Source of the DNA: Ningiella ruwaisensis
GTDB taxonomy: Bacteria > Pseudomonadota > Gammaproteobacteria > Enterobacterales > Alteromonadaceae
Length of the DNA stretch: 64,000 bases
Direction of reading: 5' to 3'
NCBI RefSeq assembly: GCF_004798935.1
Contig: NZ_RAHT01000003.1
Location: 1 to 64,000, forward strand
Every line of letters starts with the position of its first letter. Position 1 is the first letter of the stretch. Both the position numbers and the translations under genes were made by a program. Of this stretch, positions 19,948 through 33,386 are shown piece by piece. Under the pieces are notes generated by a model. That model searched no databases. It was not told the origin of the DNA and worked only from the letters and a program-made list of their open reading frames with translations.

Positions 19948-20910
19948 ATGCAGAAATATGATTTGAACACATTCCAAGGCTTAATCTTGGCGCTCCAGGA
20001 TTATTGGGCACAACAAGGTTGTGTCATTATTCAGCCATTAGATATGGAAGTAGGCGCCGGAACTTTCCATCCTATGACCTTTCTTCGCTCATTAGGTCCT
20101 GAGCCCATGAGTAGTGCGTATGTTCAGCCTTGTCGACGTCCAACCGATGGCCGCTATGGTGAAAATCCAAACCGCTTGCAGCATTATTATCAATTTCAGG
20201 TCATGCTTAAACCTTCTCCAGATAATATTCAGGAATTATATTTAGGCTCATTAAAAGCCCTTGGTTTCGACCCTTTAGTGCACGATATTCGTTTTGTAGA
20301 AGATAACTGGGAGTCACCTACGCTTGGTGCCTGGGGTTTAGGATGGGAAGTATGGCTTAATGGCATGGAAGTGACTCAATTTACCTATTTTCAGCAAGTG
20401 GGCGGTTTAGAGTGCAAACCGGTCACCGGCGAAATTACTTACGGATTGGAAAGACTTGCCATGTATATGCAAGGCGTAGACAGTATTTACGACCTAATCT
20501 GGACGCAAGGCCCCTTTGGCACGGTGACTTACGGTGATGTATTTTTACAAAACGAAAAAGAACAGTCTGCTTATAACTTTGAACACGCTAACGTTGAGTT
20601 TTTGTTTACTACCTTTGATGAATGCGAGAAAGCCAGTCAGCACCTTATCGAAAATCGCCTACCCTTACCGGCCTATGAGCAGGTAATGAAGGCGTCGCAT
20701 GCCTTCAATTTACTTGATGCAAGACATGCCATTTCTGTTACTGAACGACAGGGATATATTCTACGCGTAAGAGCACTTGCCAAAGCGTGTGCCCAAATGT
20801 ATTACGAGTCAAGAGAAGCGCTAGGATTTCCGCTGTGTGGTGATATCACGCAAGCTAAATCCTCAACTACTGACACCGCCAAAGTACCTGTTATCACAGA
20901 AGAAGAATAA
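19948..20910 (+). CDS. glyQ: glycine--tRNA ligase alpha subunit
   Basis: Catalytic class II synthetase subunit of the bacterial alpha2beta2 glycyl-tRNA synthetase. The 320-residue sequence shows the typical start [32 protein letters not shown]-type core (about 9-40, key residues Q18, W20, G25, Q30) and later [13 protein letters not shown] and [10 protein letters not shown] (motif 3 region, about 168-180). The glyS start follows five bases after the stop, so the subunits are co-translated. Confidence 0.98.
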   Translation: MQKYDLNTFQGLILALQDYWAQQGCVIIQPLDMEVGAGTFHPMTFLRSLGPEPMSSAYVQPCRRPTDGRYGENPNRLQHYYQFQVMLKPSPDNIQELYLGSLKALGFDPLVHDIRFVEDNWESPTLGAWGLGWEVWLNGMEVTQFTYFQQVGGLECKPVTGEITYGLERLAMYMQGVDSIYDLIWTQGPFGTVTYGDVFLQNEKEQSAYNFEHANVEFLFTTFDECEKASQHLIENRLPLPAYEQVMKASHAFNLLDARHAISVTERQGYILRVRALAKACAQMYYESREALGFPLCGDITQAKSSTTDTAKVPVITEEE

Positions 20911-20914
20911 AAAC

Positions 20915-23035
20915 ATGGACACCCCTCTAAACACCTTACTCATTGAATTGGGCACGGAAGAATTGCCGCCAAAAGCCCTTAAACAACTGACCGAAGCGTT
21001 TTCAACCGGGATAGCCGATACACTTAGCAAGTTGGGCTTCGAGTTTGCCTCATACAAAGCCTTTGGCGCGCCAAGAAGACTGGCGATAAGCCTGGAAAAG
21101 TGCCAGCGCATTCAGGCTGATAAAGTGGTAGAAAAGCGCGGCCCTGCCCTAAGCGCCGCTTTCGACGAAAAGGGTCAAGCAACCAAAGCTGCCCTTGGGT
21201 GGGCAAAAGGAAATGGCATCAATGTGGAAGATGCTGAAAGGCTCAAAACAGACAAAGGAGAGTGGCTTCTTTATAAGCAACTTGTGCCAGGTCAGCGTCT
21301 GGACGACTTGATTGAAGATGCGATCAAATCCGTCCTCAAGCAACTGCCCATTCCCAAGGCGATGCGTTGGGGAACGTCGGAAGATGAATTTATTCGACCC
21401 GTGCACACACTTTGCATTATGTATGCCGATGAAGTGATCGATGCGTCAGTACTGGGTATTCAGGCAGGCAACCAGCTTTCGGGCCATCGCTTTCATGGCG
21501 ATCACCGCTTTACACTTGAGCACGCGGATAATTATGAGCAAGCGCTTGAAGCGCAATATGTGATTGCCGATTACCAAAAACGTAGTGCTGTAATCAAACA
21601 GCAATTAGACGAGCAAGGTGCATCGCTTGGTCTAAAACCTGATTACGATGCCCTTTTACTCGAAGAAATTTCATCCCTGGTAGAATGGCCAGTTGTTCTT
21701 CAGGCCAGTTTTGAAACTCGTTTTCTCAAAGTACCTAAAGAAGCGTTAATCTATACCATGAAAGACGACCAAAAATATGTACCGCTTCTTCACACAAAAG
21801 GTGACAACGAAGGTCAGCTAGCCAATACCTTTTTATTTGTTTCCAATATTGAAAGTAAGGACCCCTCACAAGTCATCGCTGGAAACGAAAAAGTAATAAG
21901 ACCTCGACTTTCAGATGCTGAGTTTTTCTTTGAAAGCGACAAAAAGACGCGCTTAGATAGCAAAGCAGAAAAATTAGGCAACATTCTGTTTCAAAAATCG
22001 TTAGGGACAATTGCCGACAAAAGCGCGCGTGTTGCTCAAATTACGCAGCTGATTGGCAAGTATCTAGGGCTTACGCAAGCACAGCTGCAACTTGCAAAGC
22101 GAGCAGCCTTTTTGGCAAAAGCCGATCTTGTTTCAAATATGGTGTCTGAATTTCCAAGCGTACAAGGGGTCATGGGCCGTCATTATGCGCTTCACGATGG
22201 TGAAGACGAAGCGGTAGCCTTGGCAATTGAAGAGCAATACTTACCGCGTTTTTCTGGTGACAATTTACCAGATTCTCAATTGGGTATCTTACTTTCGCTT
22301 GCTGACAAACTAGATACGCTTGTTGGGATTTTTGGTGTAAATATGATACCGAAGGGCGATAAAGACCCATTTGCCTTGCGTCGCAGTGCTATTGGAATTT
22401 TGCGCATGCTTGTCAGTTTTGAATTAGACATTAAGTTAAACGAACTGATAGATGGAGTTGTTCAGGTATTTGGCAATTTGTTAAAGAATCAGAAAACGTC
22501 TGAGCAGATACAAGACTTTCTTCTGGACAGGTTAAAACCTTTTTATCACGAGCGTGGCATTTCCGCTGACATTGTCAATGCTGTATTAGCGACTCACTTA
22601 GATTCAAAAGACATAAGTATTAGCGACATCCATAAACGCATTTTAGCAGTATCAAGTTTTACACAGCTTCCTAGTGCAGCTGCTTTGGTTGAAGCTAACA
22701 AACGTGTTGCAAATATATTGAATAAGAATGATGTTTCTTTGCATGGAAACTTTGTGATCAAAGAAGGGCATTTGGCGCTGGCAGAAGAAAAGGCGCTTAA
22801 TCAGGCTTATCTTCTTACGCTAAATGCAATAGATGCGCAGGAAAACAAAGATTATAGTGAGTTATTAATAACCTTAAGCGCTCTAAAAGAGCCTCTCGAC
22901 GCTTTTTTTGATAAGGTGATGATAATGGTTGATGACAAAGAAATTAAAGAGAATCGAATTGCGCTGATTGCTAGCGTGCGACAATTGTTTTTATCGGTAG
23001 CGGATATTTCTTTGCTGAACATCAGACAGTCTTAG
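20915..23035 (+). CDS. glyS: glycine--tRNA ligase beta subunit
   Basis: The beta subunit binds tRNA(Gly). The frame is open from 20837, inside glyQ, but the family start MDTPLNTLLIELGTEELPPKAL at 20915 is chosen, with AGAAGAA as ribosome binding site; this gives 706 residues against 689 in E. coli. Recognisable parts are the N-terminal GTEELPP segment, FAAPRRLA-like FGAPRRLAIS (about 50-60), an HD-like domain in the middle, and the C-terminal anticodon-binding DALR-like region (about 600-706). Confidence 0.97.
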   Translation: MDTPLNTLLIELGTEELPPKALKQLTEAFSTGIADTLSKLGFEFASYKAFGAPRRLAISLEKCQRIQADKVVEKRGPALSAAFDEKGQATKAALGWAKGNGINVEDAERLKTDKGEWLLYKQLVPGQRLDDLIEDAIKSVLKQLPIPKAMRWGTSEDEFIRPVHTLCIMYADEVIDASVLGIQAGNQLSGHRFHGDHRFTLEHADNYEQALEAQYVIADYQKRSAVIKQQLDEQGASLGLKPDYDALLLEEISSLVEWPVVLQASFETRFLKVPKEALIYTMKDDQKYVPLLHTKGDNEGQLANTFLFVSNIESKDPSQVIAGNEKVIRPRLSDAEFFFESDKKTRLDSKAEKLGNILFQKSLGTIADKSARVAQITQLIGKYLGLTQAQLQLAKRAAFLAKADLVSNMVSEFPSVQGVMGRHYALHDGEDEAVALAIEEQYLPRFSGDNLPDSQLGILLSLADKLDTLVGIFGVNMIPKGDKDPFALRRSAIGILRMLVSFELDIKLNELIDGVVQVFGNLLKNQKTSEQIQDFLLDRLKPFYHERGISADIVNAVLATHLDSKDISISDIHKRILAVSSFTQLPSAAALVEANKRVANILNKNDVSLHGNFVIKEGHLALAEEKALNQAYLLTLNAIDAQENKDYSELLITLSALKEPLDAFFDKVMIMVDDKEIKENRIALIASVRQLFLSVADISLLNIRQS

Positions 23036-23122
23036 TGATTGCAGATAGTGCAGCAAGATTTTGTTATCTAAAAGGCTTCTAATTGAATTTATACCTTACA
23101 AAGAGGTATCAGGATTGATTAA

Positions 23123-23590
23123 ATGAGTGGTAAAACAAGGCGCTTAAAAACAATTATTGCGATTTATATTGCGACACTACTAAGTGCTTGTGCAGTTCCA
23201 ACAGGATCAGATATCTTTTCTCAAACGCCAGATAAAGACTACAGCGATATGTATTTGCGCGGAATTTTCAACTGGTGGGAAGCAAGGGAAGACTACAAGC
23301 TAAACAAAGTCGATGGGGAAAACGATTTATATCAGGTGGATATTGAGTTAATAGCAGATGGTCAGCCTTATGATTTTAAGCTGGCAGACGCTCAATGGTC
23401 ACCCGCCTATAATTGCGGCTTGCCCAGTTTAGATGAAGCCTTGGAACTAGAGCAAGATATCGAACTTTACTGTTTTAGTGACTCACTGAATTTGCAATTT
23501 ATTCCGAATGAAACGGGTGTTTATCGCTTTGCTTTAGACACATCGAATAATCAATACCCAGAGCTTCGAATAACGCTCGTGGAAAGCTAA
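23123..23590 (+). CDS. small lipoprotein with an early-set, pullulanase-like glycan-binding fold (tentative)
   Basis: A 155-residue protein with a basic N terminus, a hydrophobic stretch and the lipobox LLSAC (Cys about residue 22), so it is probably anchored in a membrane facing the periplasm. The mature part has the pattern MYLRGIFNWWEA ... Y.VDIELIADGQPYDFKLADAQWS, which resembles the N-terminal early-set (E-set/CBM48-like) modules before pullulanases and some periplasmic glucan proteins. No catalytic domain follows. Function is not known; binding of an alpha-glucan is a guess from this pattern. It lies between glyS and the antiporter gene (13-bp gap to the latter). Confidence 0.6.
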   Translation: MSGKTRRLKTIIAIYIATLLSACAVPTGSDIFSQTPDKDYSDMYLRGIFNWWEAREDYKLNKVDGENDLYQVDIELIADGQPYDFKLADAQWSPAYNCGLPSLDEALELEQDIELYCFSDSLNLQFIPNETGVYRFALDTSNNQYPELRITLVES

Positions 23591-23603
23591 AACCGGAGTC
23601 TAT

Positions 23604-25412
23604 GTGATCGATCCTACCCTTGCGTTGGTATCCGTTGGCCTGCTCTCAATTGGCTGTCAGTTTATTGCTCATAAAGTCAAACTTCCCGCCATTTTATTTC
23701 TCTTGGTTGTGGGAATTGTGGTTGGGCCCACTTTAGGCTTTTTTACAGCCGATGAGGTGTTTGGTGACTTGCTTTTTCCCATTGTATCGCTTGCAGTTGC
23801 CATCATTTTGTTTGAAGGTGCCTTAACGCTCAAATTCTCAGATATCAGCGGGCATGGAGCAATGGTGCGCAATCTTTGCAGTGTTGGCGTGTTTGTTACG
23901 TGGGCAATTGTTACCCCTGTTTCTTATTATTTGTTAGACATTCCTTTGGGTTTAGCAGCGCTTTTAGGCGCCATCGTAACCGTTACCGGCCCAACAGTTA
24001 TTGTACCCATGCTACGCACAGTCAGACCGTCAAGTAAGCTTAGCAATATCCTGCGTTGGGAAGGCATTATTATCGATCCAGTCGGTGCGCTATTCGCTGT
24101 TCTCGTATTTGAATTTATCATGACGCAACAGGACGCGGTGACCCACACCTTTTTTGCATTTGGTCAAACGGTTTTATCGGGCGTCTTGATTGGCGCGTTT
24201 ACTGGATATCTCTTAGGACTTGCCCTACGACACAATGTCATTCCACACTATTTACAAAATACCGCAACACTAACCGTCATTCTGGCTTCTTTTGCATTTT
24301 CTAATATGCTGGCTCACGAATCAGGACTCTTAACGGTTACCATTGCCGGGATGATTTTGGCCAATATGAAAAATGTCGATGTCAGCGATATTTTAGAATT
24401 CAAAGAAACGCTTAGTGTGCTGTTGATTTCAGGTTTGTTTATTTTGTTAGCGACCAGAATGGATTTTGGCGCCGTTCAGGCAGTAGGCTCAGGCGCATTC
24501 ATCGTAGTATTGGTGGTATTATTTATTGCAAGGCCAGCTTCGGTTTTTATATCTGCAATCGGTACGCCGCTTAACATAAAAGAAAAGCTCTTGTTGAGCT
24601 GGATTGCGCCCAGAGGGATAGTGGCTGCTGCAGTAAGCGCGTTATTTGCGCTTAAATTGGAAGCTGATGGCTATCCGCAGGCTGAAGTGCTTGTACCCAT
24701 GGTGTTTATCATCATAATTGCTACTGTAGTTATCCAATCGCTCACGGCGGCGAAAGTGGCACAATGGCTTGGATTGCGCTCTCCTGAGCCAAACGGTATC
24801 TTTTTATTTGGCGGCAGTCAGTTTGCCCGCGAACTTGCCATTGAACTTCAAAATAACGAGATCCCTGTTATTCTTGCCGATACTAACTGGGATACCGTCA
24901 AAGAAGCTCGAATGGCCAATACCAAGACGTATTTTGGCAACCCTATGTCAGAACATGCGCAAAGACATCTCGATCTCACCGCGATGGGTTCAGTCCTTGT
25001 TTTGTCGCCCTATCGCCAACTTAACCCGCTAGTGATGATGCATTTTGAGCACGAACTCGGGAAAGAAGCGACTATCCTTGGTTTGAGTAGCAAGGAGACT
25101 GAGGGTATGACGAGTCATCAAGTGTCTGAACGCTATGCCAAAAAGTTATCGCTTTTTGATAGCCACGTTACCTACAGCTATCTTGCAGGCGCAATGAAGC
25201 GTGGCGCCAAAATAAAAACAACCGCAATAACAGACGCATTTACGTACGATGACTATTTGAAACAATACGAGAATGAACTGGTACCGCTGCTTTATATTGG
25301 CGATGGCAAAGTGGGCGTATTTTCAGGTAACGAAAAGCTCAAGCCCAAAGCCGGTTGGAAGATCATCAGTCTGATCCTCAAACCAAAAGAAGAAAAGCAA
25401 AGCGCCGCGTAA
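23604..25412 (+). CDS. CPA1-type Na+/H+ antiporter with C-terminal Rossmann-like domain
   Basis: A 602-residue protein. Residues 1 to about 395 hold some twelve membrane segments of the NhaP/CPA1 antiporter fold, with the conserved FEGALTL (about 71-77), TGPTVIVPML (about 129-138) and the helix-5-like IIDPVGALFAVLVFE (about 155-169), which carries the ion-binding Asp. From about 398 a soluble Rossmann-like region GIFLFGGSQFARELAIEL resembles a TrkA-N/RCK domain, suggesting ligand gating. The start is GTG at 23604 with CCGGAG at 23593-23598. Probable role: sodium and pH homeostasis in a marine habitat. Confidence 0.88.
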   Translation: MIDPTLALVSVGLLSIGCQFIAHKVKLPAILFLLVVGIVVGPTLGFFTADEVFGDLLFPIVSLAVAIILFEGALTLKFSDISGHGAMVRNLCSVGVFVTWAIVTPVSYYLLDIPLGLAALLGAIVTVTGPTVIVPMLRTVRPSSKLSNILRWEGIIIDPVGALFAVLVFEFIMTQQDAVTHTFFAFGQTVLSGVLIGAFTGYLLGLALRHNVIPHYLQNTATLTVILASFAFSNMLAHESGLLTVTIAGMILANMKNVDVSDILEFKETLSVLLISGLFILLATRMDFGAVQAVGSGAFIVVLVVLFIARPASVFISAIGTPLNIKEKLLLSWIAPRGIVAAAVSALFALKLEADGYPQAEVLVPMVFIIIIATVVIQSLTAAKVAQWLGLRSPEPNGIFLFGGSQFARELAIELQNNEIPVILADTNWDTVKEARMANTKTYFGNPMSEHAQRHLDLTAMGSVLVLSPYRQLNPLVMMHFEHELGKEATILGLSSKETEGMTSHQVSERYAKKLSLFDSHVTYSYLAGAMKRGAKIKTTAITDAFTYDDYLKQYENELVPLLYIGDGKVGVFSGNEKLKPKAGWKIISLILKPKEEKQSAA

Positions 25413-25426
25413 TTTTCTAAAGCGCT

Positions 25427-25963
25427 TTACTGCTCGTTCCCTCTTGGTATAGGTATAGCCATCGTTTGATTTGCTAACAGGGTGCATTTATCGTCATACA
25501 AAATGTATGTGCGCATAAAATGATACACATCCTTAAGTTTTTCACCTGAATCATTCGTTTGAGTGTCGTGTCTTTCAACCGACGTAAAACCTCGAAGGAC
25601 AGCCGTATTTTCCACAATCAGCACTGCTACTCCTTCTTGCGTTCGAGCAACACTGTGCGACGGTCTACCCTCAGCAACACGCTGTCGCATGGGTGCTAAA
25701 AGGGCTTCTCTCGACTCTTCAATATAGCTGGCATGATTATGCACCCAAACAAAATTTGGATGGAGCAAGTTTGTCAGATAAGCGTAGTCGTTTTCAAGCA
25801 AGGCTTTCTCATACTTTGCGTCTACGGCTCTTATAGCGTCCTCTTGTAGACAATTTGCGTTGGCATAGCTTGTAGCATAGCTTGCGATTAGCAAACTTGT
25901 TGCCGCAGCAACTTTAATCAAACAGCTCGTTTGCAAGGACTTTAGTCTTTTCCGCTTATTCAT
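25427..25963 (-). CDS. secreted NTF2-like (DUF4440/SnoaL-type) protein
   Basis: A 178-residue protein with a basic N terminus and hydrophobic signal segment (about 15-35), cleavage likely after YANA. The mature part fits the NTF2-like cone fold: AIRAVDAKYEKALLENDYAYLTNLLHPNFVWVHNHA is the classic first helix pair and strand of DUF4440 proteins, and VARTQEGVAVLIVENTAVLRGF and VYHFMRTYILYDD match later strands. Members include enzymes and binding proteins, so function cannot be read from the sequence. It is convergent with the antiporter gene. Confidence 0.7.
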   Translation of the reverse strand: MNKRKRLKSLQTSCLIKVAAATSLLIASYATSYANANCLQEDAIRAVDAKYEKALLENDYAYLTNLLHPNFVWVHNHASYIEESREALLAPMRQRVAEGRPSHSVARTQEGVAVLIVENTAVLRGFTSVERHDTQTNDSGEKLKDVYHFMRTYILYDDKCTLLANQTMAIPIPRGNEQ

Positions 25964-26215
25964 CTGTTCACTCTCTTGTTGTTTACGTGTCTAAAACGCA
26001 TCAAAAGCATATAGCCAAATTAAAATGTTTGTAAGTTATTTCTATTTGAATATTTTGCTTACTCTGCCTGGTACGTTTGCAAATTTTACTTAGTGGCCTT
26101 TTTATTTGAAAATAAAATAATTATAAAACAGACACTTAGCTTTTATTAAATGTAATGTAAGTGGCATGGTTATCGCTAAGTATATGTCCATTCATAAAAC
26201 ATGTAAGGAGAGTCA

Positions 26216-26758
26216 ATGAATAACTTAGCAGGTAAATCAGTTGCAATTTTGGCAACAGACGGTTTTGAGCAAAGCGAATTATCCTCGCCAAAAGATGCAC
26301 TTGAGAAAGCAGGCGCATCAGTTCATATCGTGTCAGTAGAAAGCGGAAAAATTAAAGGTTGGAGTGGCGATAACTGGGGCGATGAATTTAAAGTAAGTAA
26401 AACCTTGGATAATGCAAATTCAGATGACTACGATGCGCTCGTATTGCCTGGCGGATTAATTAATCCTGATACCCTCCGTCAAAATGAAAAAGCCATTAAA
26501 TTTGTCAGCGCCTTTTTTGACGATGATCGTCAGCGACCCGTTGCAGCGATCTGTCACGGCCCATGGCTGTTAGCAGAAGCTGCGCAGGTTTCTGGCAAGC
26601 GTCTTACTTCTTTTCCAAGTATCCAAACGGATCTAAAAAACGCCGGGGCGCATTGGGAGGATAAGGAAGTTGTGGTAGATGGTCAGATAATTACAAGCCG
26701 CAAGCCCGACGACTTAGATGCTTTTAATAAAGCAATCATAGACGCTCTGGTCGCATAA
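26216..26758 (+). CDS. DJ-1/PfpI family protein
   Basis: A 180-residue single-domain protein of the DJ-1/PfpI superfamily, close to YhbO/PfpI-type proteins linked to stress survival and deglycation. The nucleophile elbow is AICHGPW (Cys about residue 104), with the conserved Glu near residue 18 (FEQSELSSPKDAL) and His next to the cysteine, the usual Cys-His arrangement. AAGGAG at 26205-26210 supports the start. The upstream 252 bp are shared with the divergent NTF2-like gene. Confidence 0.88.
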   Translation: MNNLAGKSVAILATDGFEQSELSSPKDALEKAGASVHIVSVESGKIKGWSGDNWGDEFKVSKTLDNANSDDYDALVLPGGLINPDTLRQNEKAIKFVSAFFDDDRQRPVAAICHGPWLLAEAAQVSGKRLTSFPSIQTDLKNAGAHWEDKEVVVDGQIITSRKPDDLDAFNKAIIDALVA

Positions 26759-26760
26759 AC

Positions 26761-26796
26761 AAAAAACCCGCGCTGTGTATCAATCAAGCGCGGGTT
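26761..26796 (-). terminator. gyrB operon terminator
   Basis: A perfect 10-bp GC-rich stem (26765-26774 with 26787-26796) and 12-nt loop; on the minus strand it is followed by a six-T run. It lies between convergent gyrB and the DJ-1 gene and probably serves gyrB. Confidence 0.9.
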
Positions 26797-26816
26797 AATC
26801 TGTTTAAGTAATGTGC

Positions 26817-30334
<3,518 letters not shown>

Positions 30335-30367
30335 GGACGTTTCGAGCTATATGAAATTTCAGGGCGG

Positions 30368-31498
30368 CTACAGTCTCATGGGCATAATGACATACTGCGA
30401 ACTATCTTCGTCTACGAGCTTATCCCCTTCCTTTTTCATGCCGTGCACGAGTGCACTGGCGTTTGAATCCGATAACTTGAAGATTACCGATTGTGTATCT
30501 ATCGCATTTAGTGCGTCAATTAAATAAGCAACGTTGAATCCAATTTCCAAAGACTCTCCATCATAATCAACATCTATAATTTCTTCGGCCTGCTCCTGCT
30601 CTGGATTCGTTGCTGTAATTTTAAGTTCTGATTGCTCTAGATTAAGTCTTACGCCTTTAAATTTTTCATTCGTCAGAATCATTGCGCGTGAAAACGCACT
30701 TTTGATCAACTCTCGCGCAACCACTAGTCCCTTGTCGGTATTTTTAGGAACAACACGATTATAATCAGGAAAGCGACCGTCTACTAACTTACTGGTGAAA
30801 ATAAAAGACTTTGAAAATATGCGAATATGATTGCTGCCTAATTGCACTTTAATGTTGGCATCAGAATCATCAATTAATCGCGCAATTTCCATTACACCTT
30901 TACGCGGTATAATCACCTGCTTAACAGGTAAACTTCCATTATCATATGGGTGCACCGACATTGCGAGCCTGTGTCCATCCGTAGCTACCGTACGGATTTC
31001 ATTTTCACTGGTTTCCAAACTCATACCGTTTAAATAATAACGCACGTCCTGTTGAGCCATAGAAAACTGAACAGAATCAATAAGATGCTTTAAAGCATGC
31101 TGAGAAATTTCGAATTCACTCTCACCTTCCCAGTCTTCTAAATTTGGGTAGTCGTCAGCTGAAAGTGTAGATAAAGAGTAGCGTGCTCGACCAGACTTCA
31201 AAACCGCTTTATTTTCCGACACTTCAAATACGATACTGACGTCCTCTGGCAGGCCGCGCACGATATCAAGTAACTTTTTGGCAGGAACCGTAATTTGCCC
31301 GTCACTATGGCTTGCACCGCCTAATGGCACGTTTGCGATTAGCTCGACTTCCAAATCGGTACCGGTCATCCAGAGGGATTCTTGCTCAACCTTAAGCAAC
31401 ACGTTTGCCAAGATAGGCAAAGTGTGTCGTCGTTCAACGGCTCCAGACACTAATTGCAAAGGTTGTAAAAAACTTTCTCGGCTAATCGTAAAATTCAT
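30368..31498 (-). CDS. dnaN: DNA polymerase III beta sliding clamp
   Basis: Forms the ring-shaped processivity clamp. The 376-residue sequence has three repeated clamp domains: the first from MNFTISRESFLQPLQLVSGAVERRHTLPILANVLL, the second beginning about 130 (FEISQHALKHLIDSVQFSMAQQDVRYYLNGM) and the third about 255 (RELIKSAFSRAMILTNEKFKGVRLNL), ending YVIMPMRL, the usual clamp C terminus. It is about ten residues longer than the E. coli protein. It lies 34 bases after dnaA and 33 before recF. Confidence 0.97.
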   Translation of the reverse strand: MNFTISRESFLQPLQLVSGAVERRHTLPILANVLLKVEQESLWMTGTDLEVELIANVPLGGASHSDGQITVPAKKLLDIVRGLPEDVSIVFEVSENKAVLKSGRARYSLSTLSADDYPNLEDWEGESEFEISQHALKHLIDSVQFSMAQQDVRYYLNGMSLETSENEIRTVATDGHRLAMSVHPYDNGSLPVKQVIIPRKGVMEIARLIDDSDANIKVQLGSNHIRIFSKSFIFTSKLVDGRFPDYNRVVPKNTDKGLVVARELIKSAFSRAMILTNEKFKGVRLNLEQSELKITATNPEQEQAEEIIDVDYDGESLEIGFNVAYLIDALNAIDTQSVIFKLSDSNASALVHGMKKEGDKLVDEDSSQYVIMPMRL

Positions 31499-31532
31499 TT
31501 CTTATTCTCAATTATTGCGTAACACGATTGTC

Positions 31533-33077
31533 TTATGAAGATAAGGTGCGAATCAAGTTTTTATAATCATCCTTAATATCGTGATTCTCAGCCCGTAATT
31601 CATTTACTTTTCTAACAGCATGCAGCACTGTGGTGTGATCCTTTCCACCAAAGGCATTTCCTATCTCAGGCAAACTTTGATTCGTCAGCTCTTTTGACAA
31701 CGCCATTGCTATCTGACGCGGCCTTGCTAGGCTTCTTGTTCGCTTCTTAGACAGTATATCTGAAACTTTGATTTTATAATAATCAGCAACGGTTTTTATT
31801 ATGTTATCAATAGTAACTAACTTATCTTGCAAGGCAAGTAAATCTCTTAAGGCATCACGTACAAAATCAATAGTAATAGGTCTGCCCGTAAAATTAGCGT
31901 TTGCAATAACGCGATTAAGCGCACCCTCTAATTCTCTTACATTGCTTCGCAAACGTTTGGCTATAAAAAAGGCAACTTCATCAGGCAGATCAATTTTATT
32001 TTCGTTTGCCTTTCTCATTAAAATAGCGACACGTGTTTCCAGCTCTGGCGGCTCTATCACAACAGTTAAACCCCAACCAAAACGCGACTTGAGCCTGTCT
32101 TCAACGCCGTCAATTTCTTTTGGATAGCGGTCTGAGGTAAGTATGATTTGTTGATTACCTTCCAGTAAAGCATTAAAGGTATGAAAGAATTCTTCCTGTG
32201 AGCGTTCTTTTTTAGCAAAAAACTGAATATCATCAATAAGTAATGCATCTACCGAACGGTAAAAACGTTTAAATTCCTCTATCGCATTATTTTGAAGTGC
32301 TTTAACCATGTCCTGCACAAAGCGTTCAGAATGCATGTAAACAATTTTTGCATCAGGCTTGTTAGCTACAATACCGTTCCCAACGGCATGTATCAGGTGC
32401 GTTTTACCCAATCCTGTGCCGCCATATAAAAACAAAGGATTGTAGGAATGACCAGGATTTTGTGCAACCTGCACAGCAGCAGCGCGAGCCAGCTGGTTGG
32501 ATTTACCTTCAACAAAATTTTCAAAGGTATATTCGGGTTTGACATTACTTTTATGATTATGAAGTTTAGGTAAAGGAACTTTTGAAATATCTGCCTGCGA
32601 AGTGTTTATTGGGGTATTTTTTTCGTTTTGTTCGTTTGATTTGACAGAAAGGTTTGATGCAGAAAGCGCCGCTTCATTACTTTGCGTGTTTCGATGCATT
32701 TTATCTAAAAATATATTTGGCTCTCTTGAAGGACTTGTTTCGACCGCAGTTTCACGATGAGTACTTACCGCTCCCGCCTGCATCTGCATAGAAGGTGCAT
32801 TAGACTGATGCGCACTGCTAACTGAAGCCGCTGATGGCGGCACACCTTCTTTGAGCTCCAGTGAGGGTGCGTCCTTTCCATAAAGCTGATCTAAACATTT
32901 TGAGATAAGCGTGTAGTATTCGTCCTTGACCCAAGAAAGCACAAAGCGGTTTGCAGCGTAAAGATGAAGCGTGTCGCCGTCAAAATAAGATTTAAGTGGC
33001 TTTAACCACATATTAAATTTATCTGAACTTAACTCATGTTTGAGAACATCCAAACAGTCCTGCCAATTAACGGACAA
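31533..33077 (-). CDS. dnaA: chromosomal replication initiator DnaA
   Basis: AAA+ initiator that binds DnaA boxes and melts oriC. Of 514 residues, domain I is about 1-80 ([25 protein letters not shown]), domain II is a long variable linker (about 85-180), domain III has Walker [11 protein letters not shown], Walker [10 protein letters not shown] and the arginine-finger region, and domain IV has the DnaA signature [15 protein letters not shown] near the C terminus. The open frame runs 24 codons further upstream, but the start is taken as TTG at 33077 because AAGGAG (33084-33089) is six bases away and the family N terminus begins there. A DnaA box 65 bp upstream implies autoregulation. Confidence 0.96.
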   Translation of the reverse strand: MSVNWQDCLDVLKHELSSDKFNMWLKPLKSYFDGDTLHLYAANRFVLSWVKDEYYTLISKCLDQLYGKDAPSLELKEGVPPSAASVSSAHQSNAPSMQMQAGAVSTHRETAVETSPSREPNIFLDKMHRNTQSNEAALSASNLSVKSNEQNEKNTPINTSQADISKVPLPKLHNHKSNVKPEYTFENFVEGKSNQLARAAAVQVAQNPGHSYNPLFLYGGTGLGKTHLIHAVGNGIVANKPDAKIVYMHSERFVQDMVKALQNNAIEEFKRFYRSVDALLIDDIQFFAKKERSQEEFFHTFNALLEGNQQIILTSDRYPKEIDGVEDRLKSRFGWGLTVVIEPPELETRVAILMRKANENKIDLPDEVAFFIAKRLRSNVRELEGALNRVIANANFTGRPITIDFVRDALRDLLALQDKLVTIDNIIKTVADYYKIKVSDILSKKRTRSLARPRQIAMALSKELTNQSLPEIGNAFGGKDHTTVLHAVRKVNELRAENHDIKDDYKNLIRTLSS

Positions 33078-33141
33078 ATCACACTCCTTGAGACGGTTTT
33101 CGAAAAAAAAGGGCCGAGTAATATAGGAGAAAATACAATAT

Positions 33142-33150
33142 TTATCCACA
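33142..33150 (+). promoter_or_regulatory. DnaA box, dnaA promoter
   Basis: TTATCCACA, perfect consensus, 65 bp upstream of the dnaA TTG; probably mediates autoregulation. Confidence 0.85.
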
Positions 33151-33236
33151 GCTAATTTTAGAAAGTGTTAGAAATATCACTAAAAGCACAACATTATTGC
33201 GCCATGATCATGTTTTTTCTATATATTATAATTTGT

Positions 33237-33338
33237 TATAGCGGTGTTAAGGCATATATCTGCTTTAAATTTATTCATAGAATACAAGCTTTTTAATCGT
33301 CATATCATACTTTTTGTCTTGTTTAAAGCACCGCTATA
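33237..33338. repeat. 10-bp inverted repeat, 82 bp apart
   Basis: TATAGCGGTG at 33237-33246 is exactly complementary to CACCGCTATA at 33329-33338, with further partial matches outside (TTGT/ACAA with one extra base, and TTAA on the inner side). The enclosed 82 bp are AT-rich and include a weak DnaA box. Confidence 0.6.
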
Positions 33339-33347
33339 CAACTTGAT

Positions 33348-33356
33348 TGTGGATAA
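33348..33356 (-). promoter_or_regulatory. DnaA box
   Basis: TGTGGATAA, the perfect consensus on the minus strand, in the dnaA-rpmH region. Confidence 0.8.
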
Positions 33357-33377
33357 CATTTAATTATTTTACCCACT

Positions 33378-33386
33378 TGTGGATAT
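33378..33386 (-). promoter_or_regulatory. near-consensus DnaA box
   Basis: TGTGGATAT, one mismatch from consensus, 30 bp from and in the same orientation as the box at 33348. Confidence 0.6.

Noticed and set aside
20837-20914. Upstream extension of glyS inside glyQ
   Set aside because: The family alignment and ribosome binding site point to the ATG at 20915; the extra codons are a by-product of the open frame. The same reasoning removed upstream extensions of ompW, def, dnaA, mnmG, atpA, atpC and acnA.
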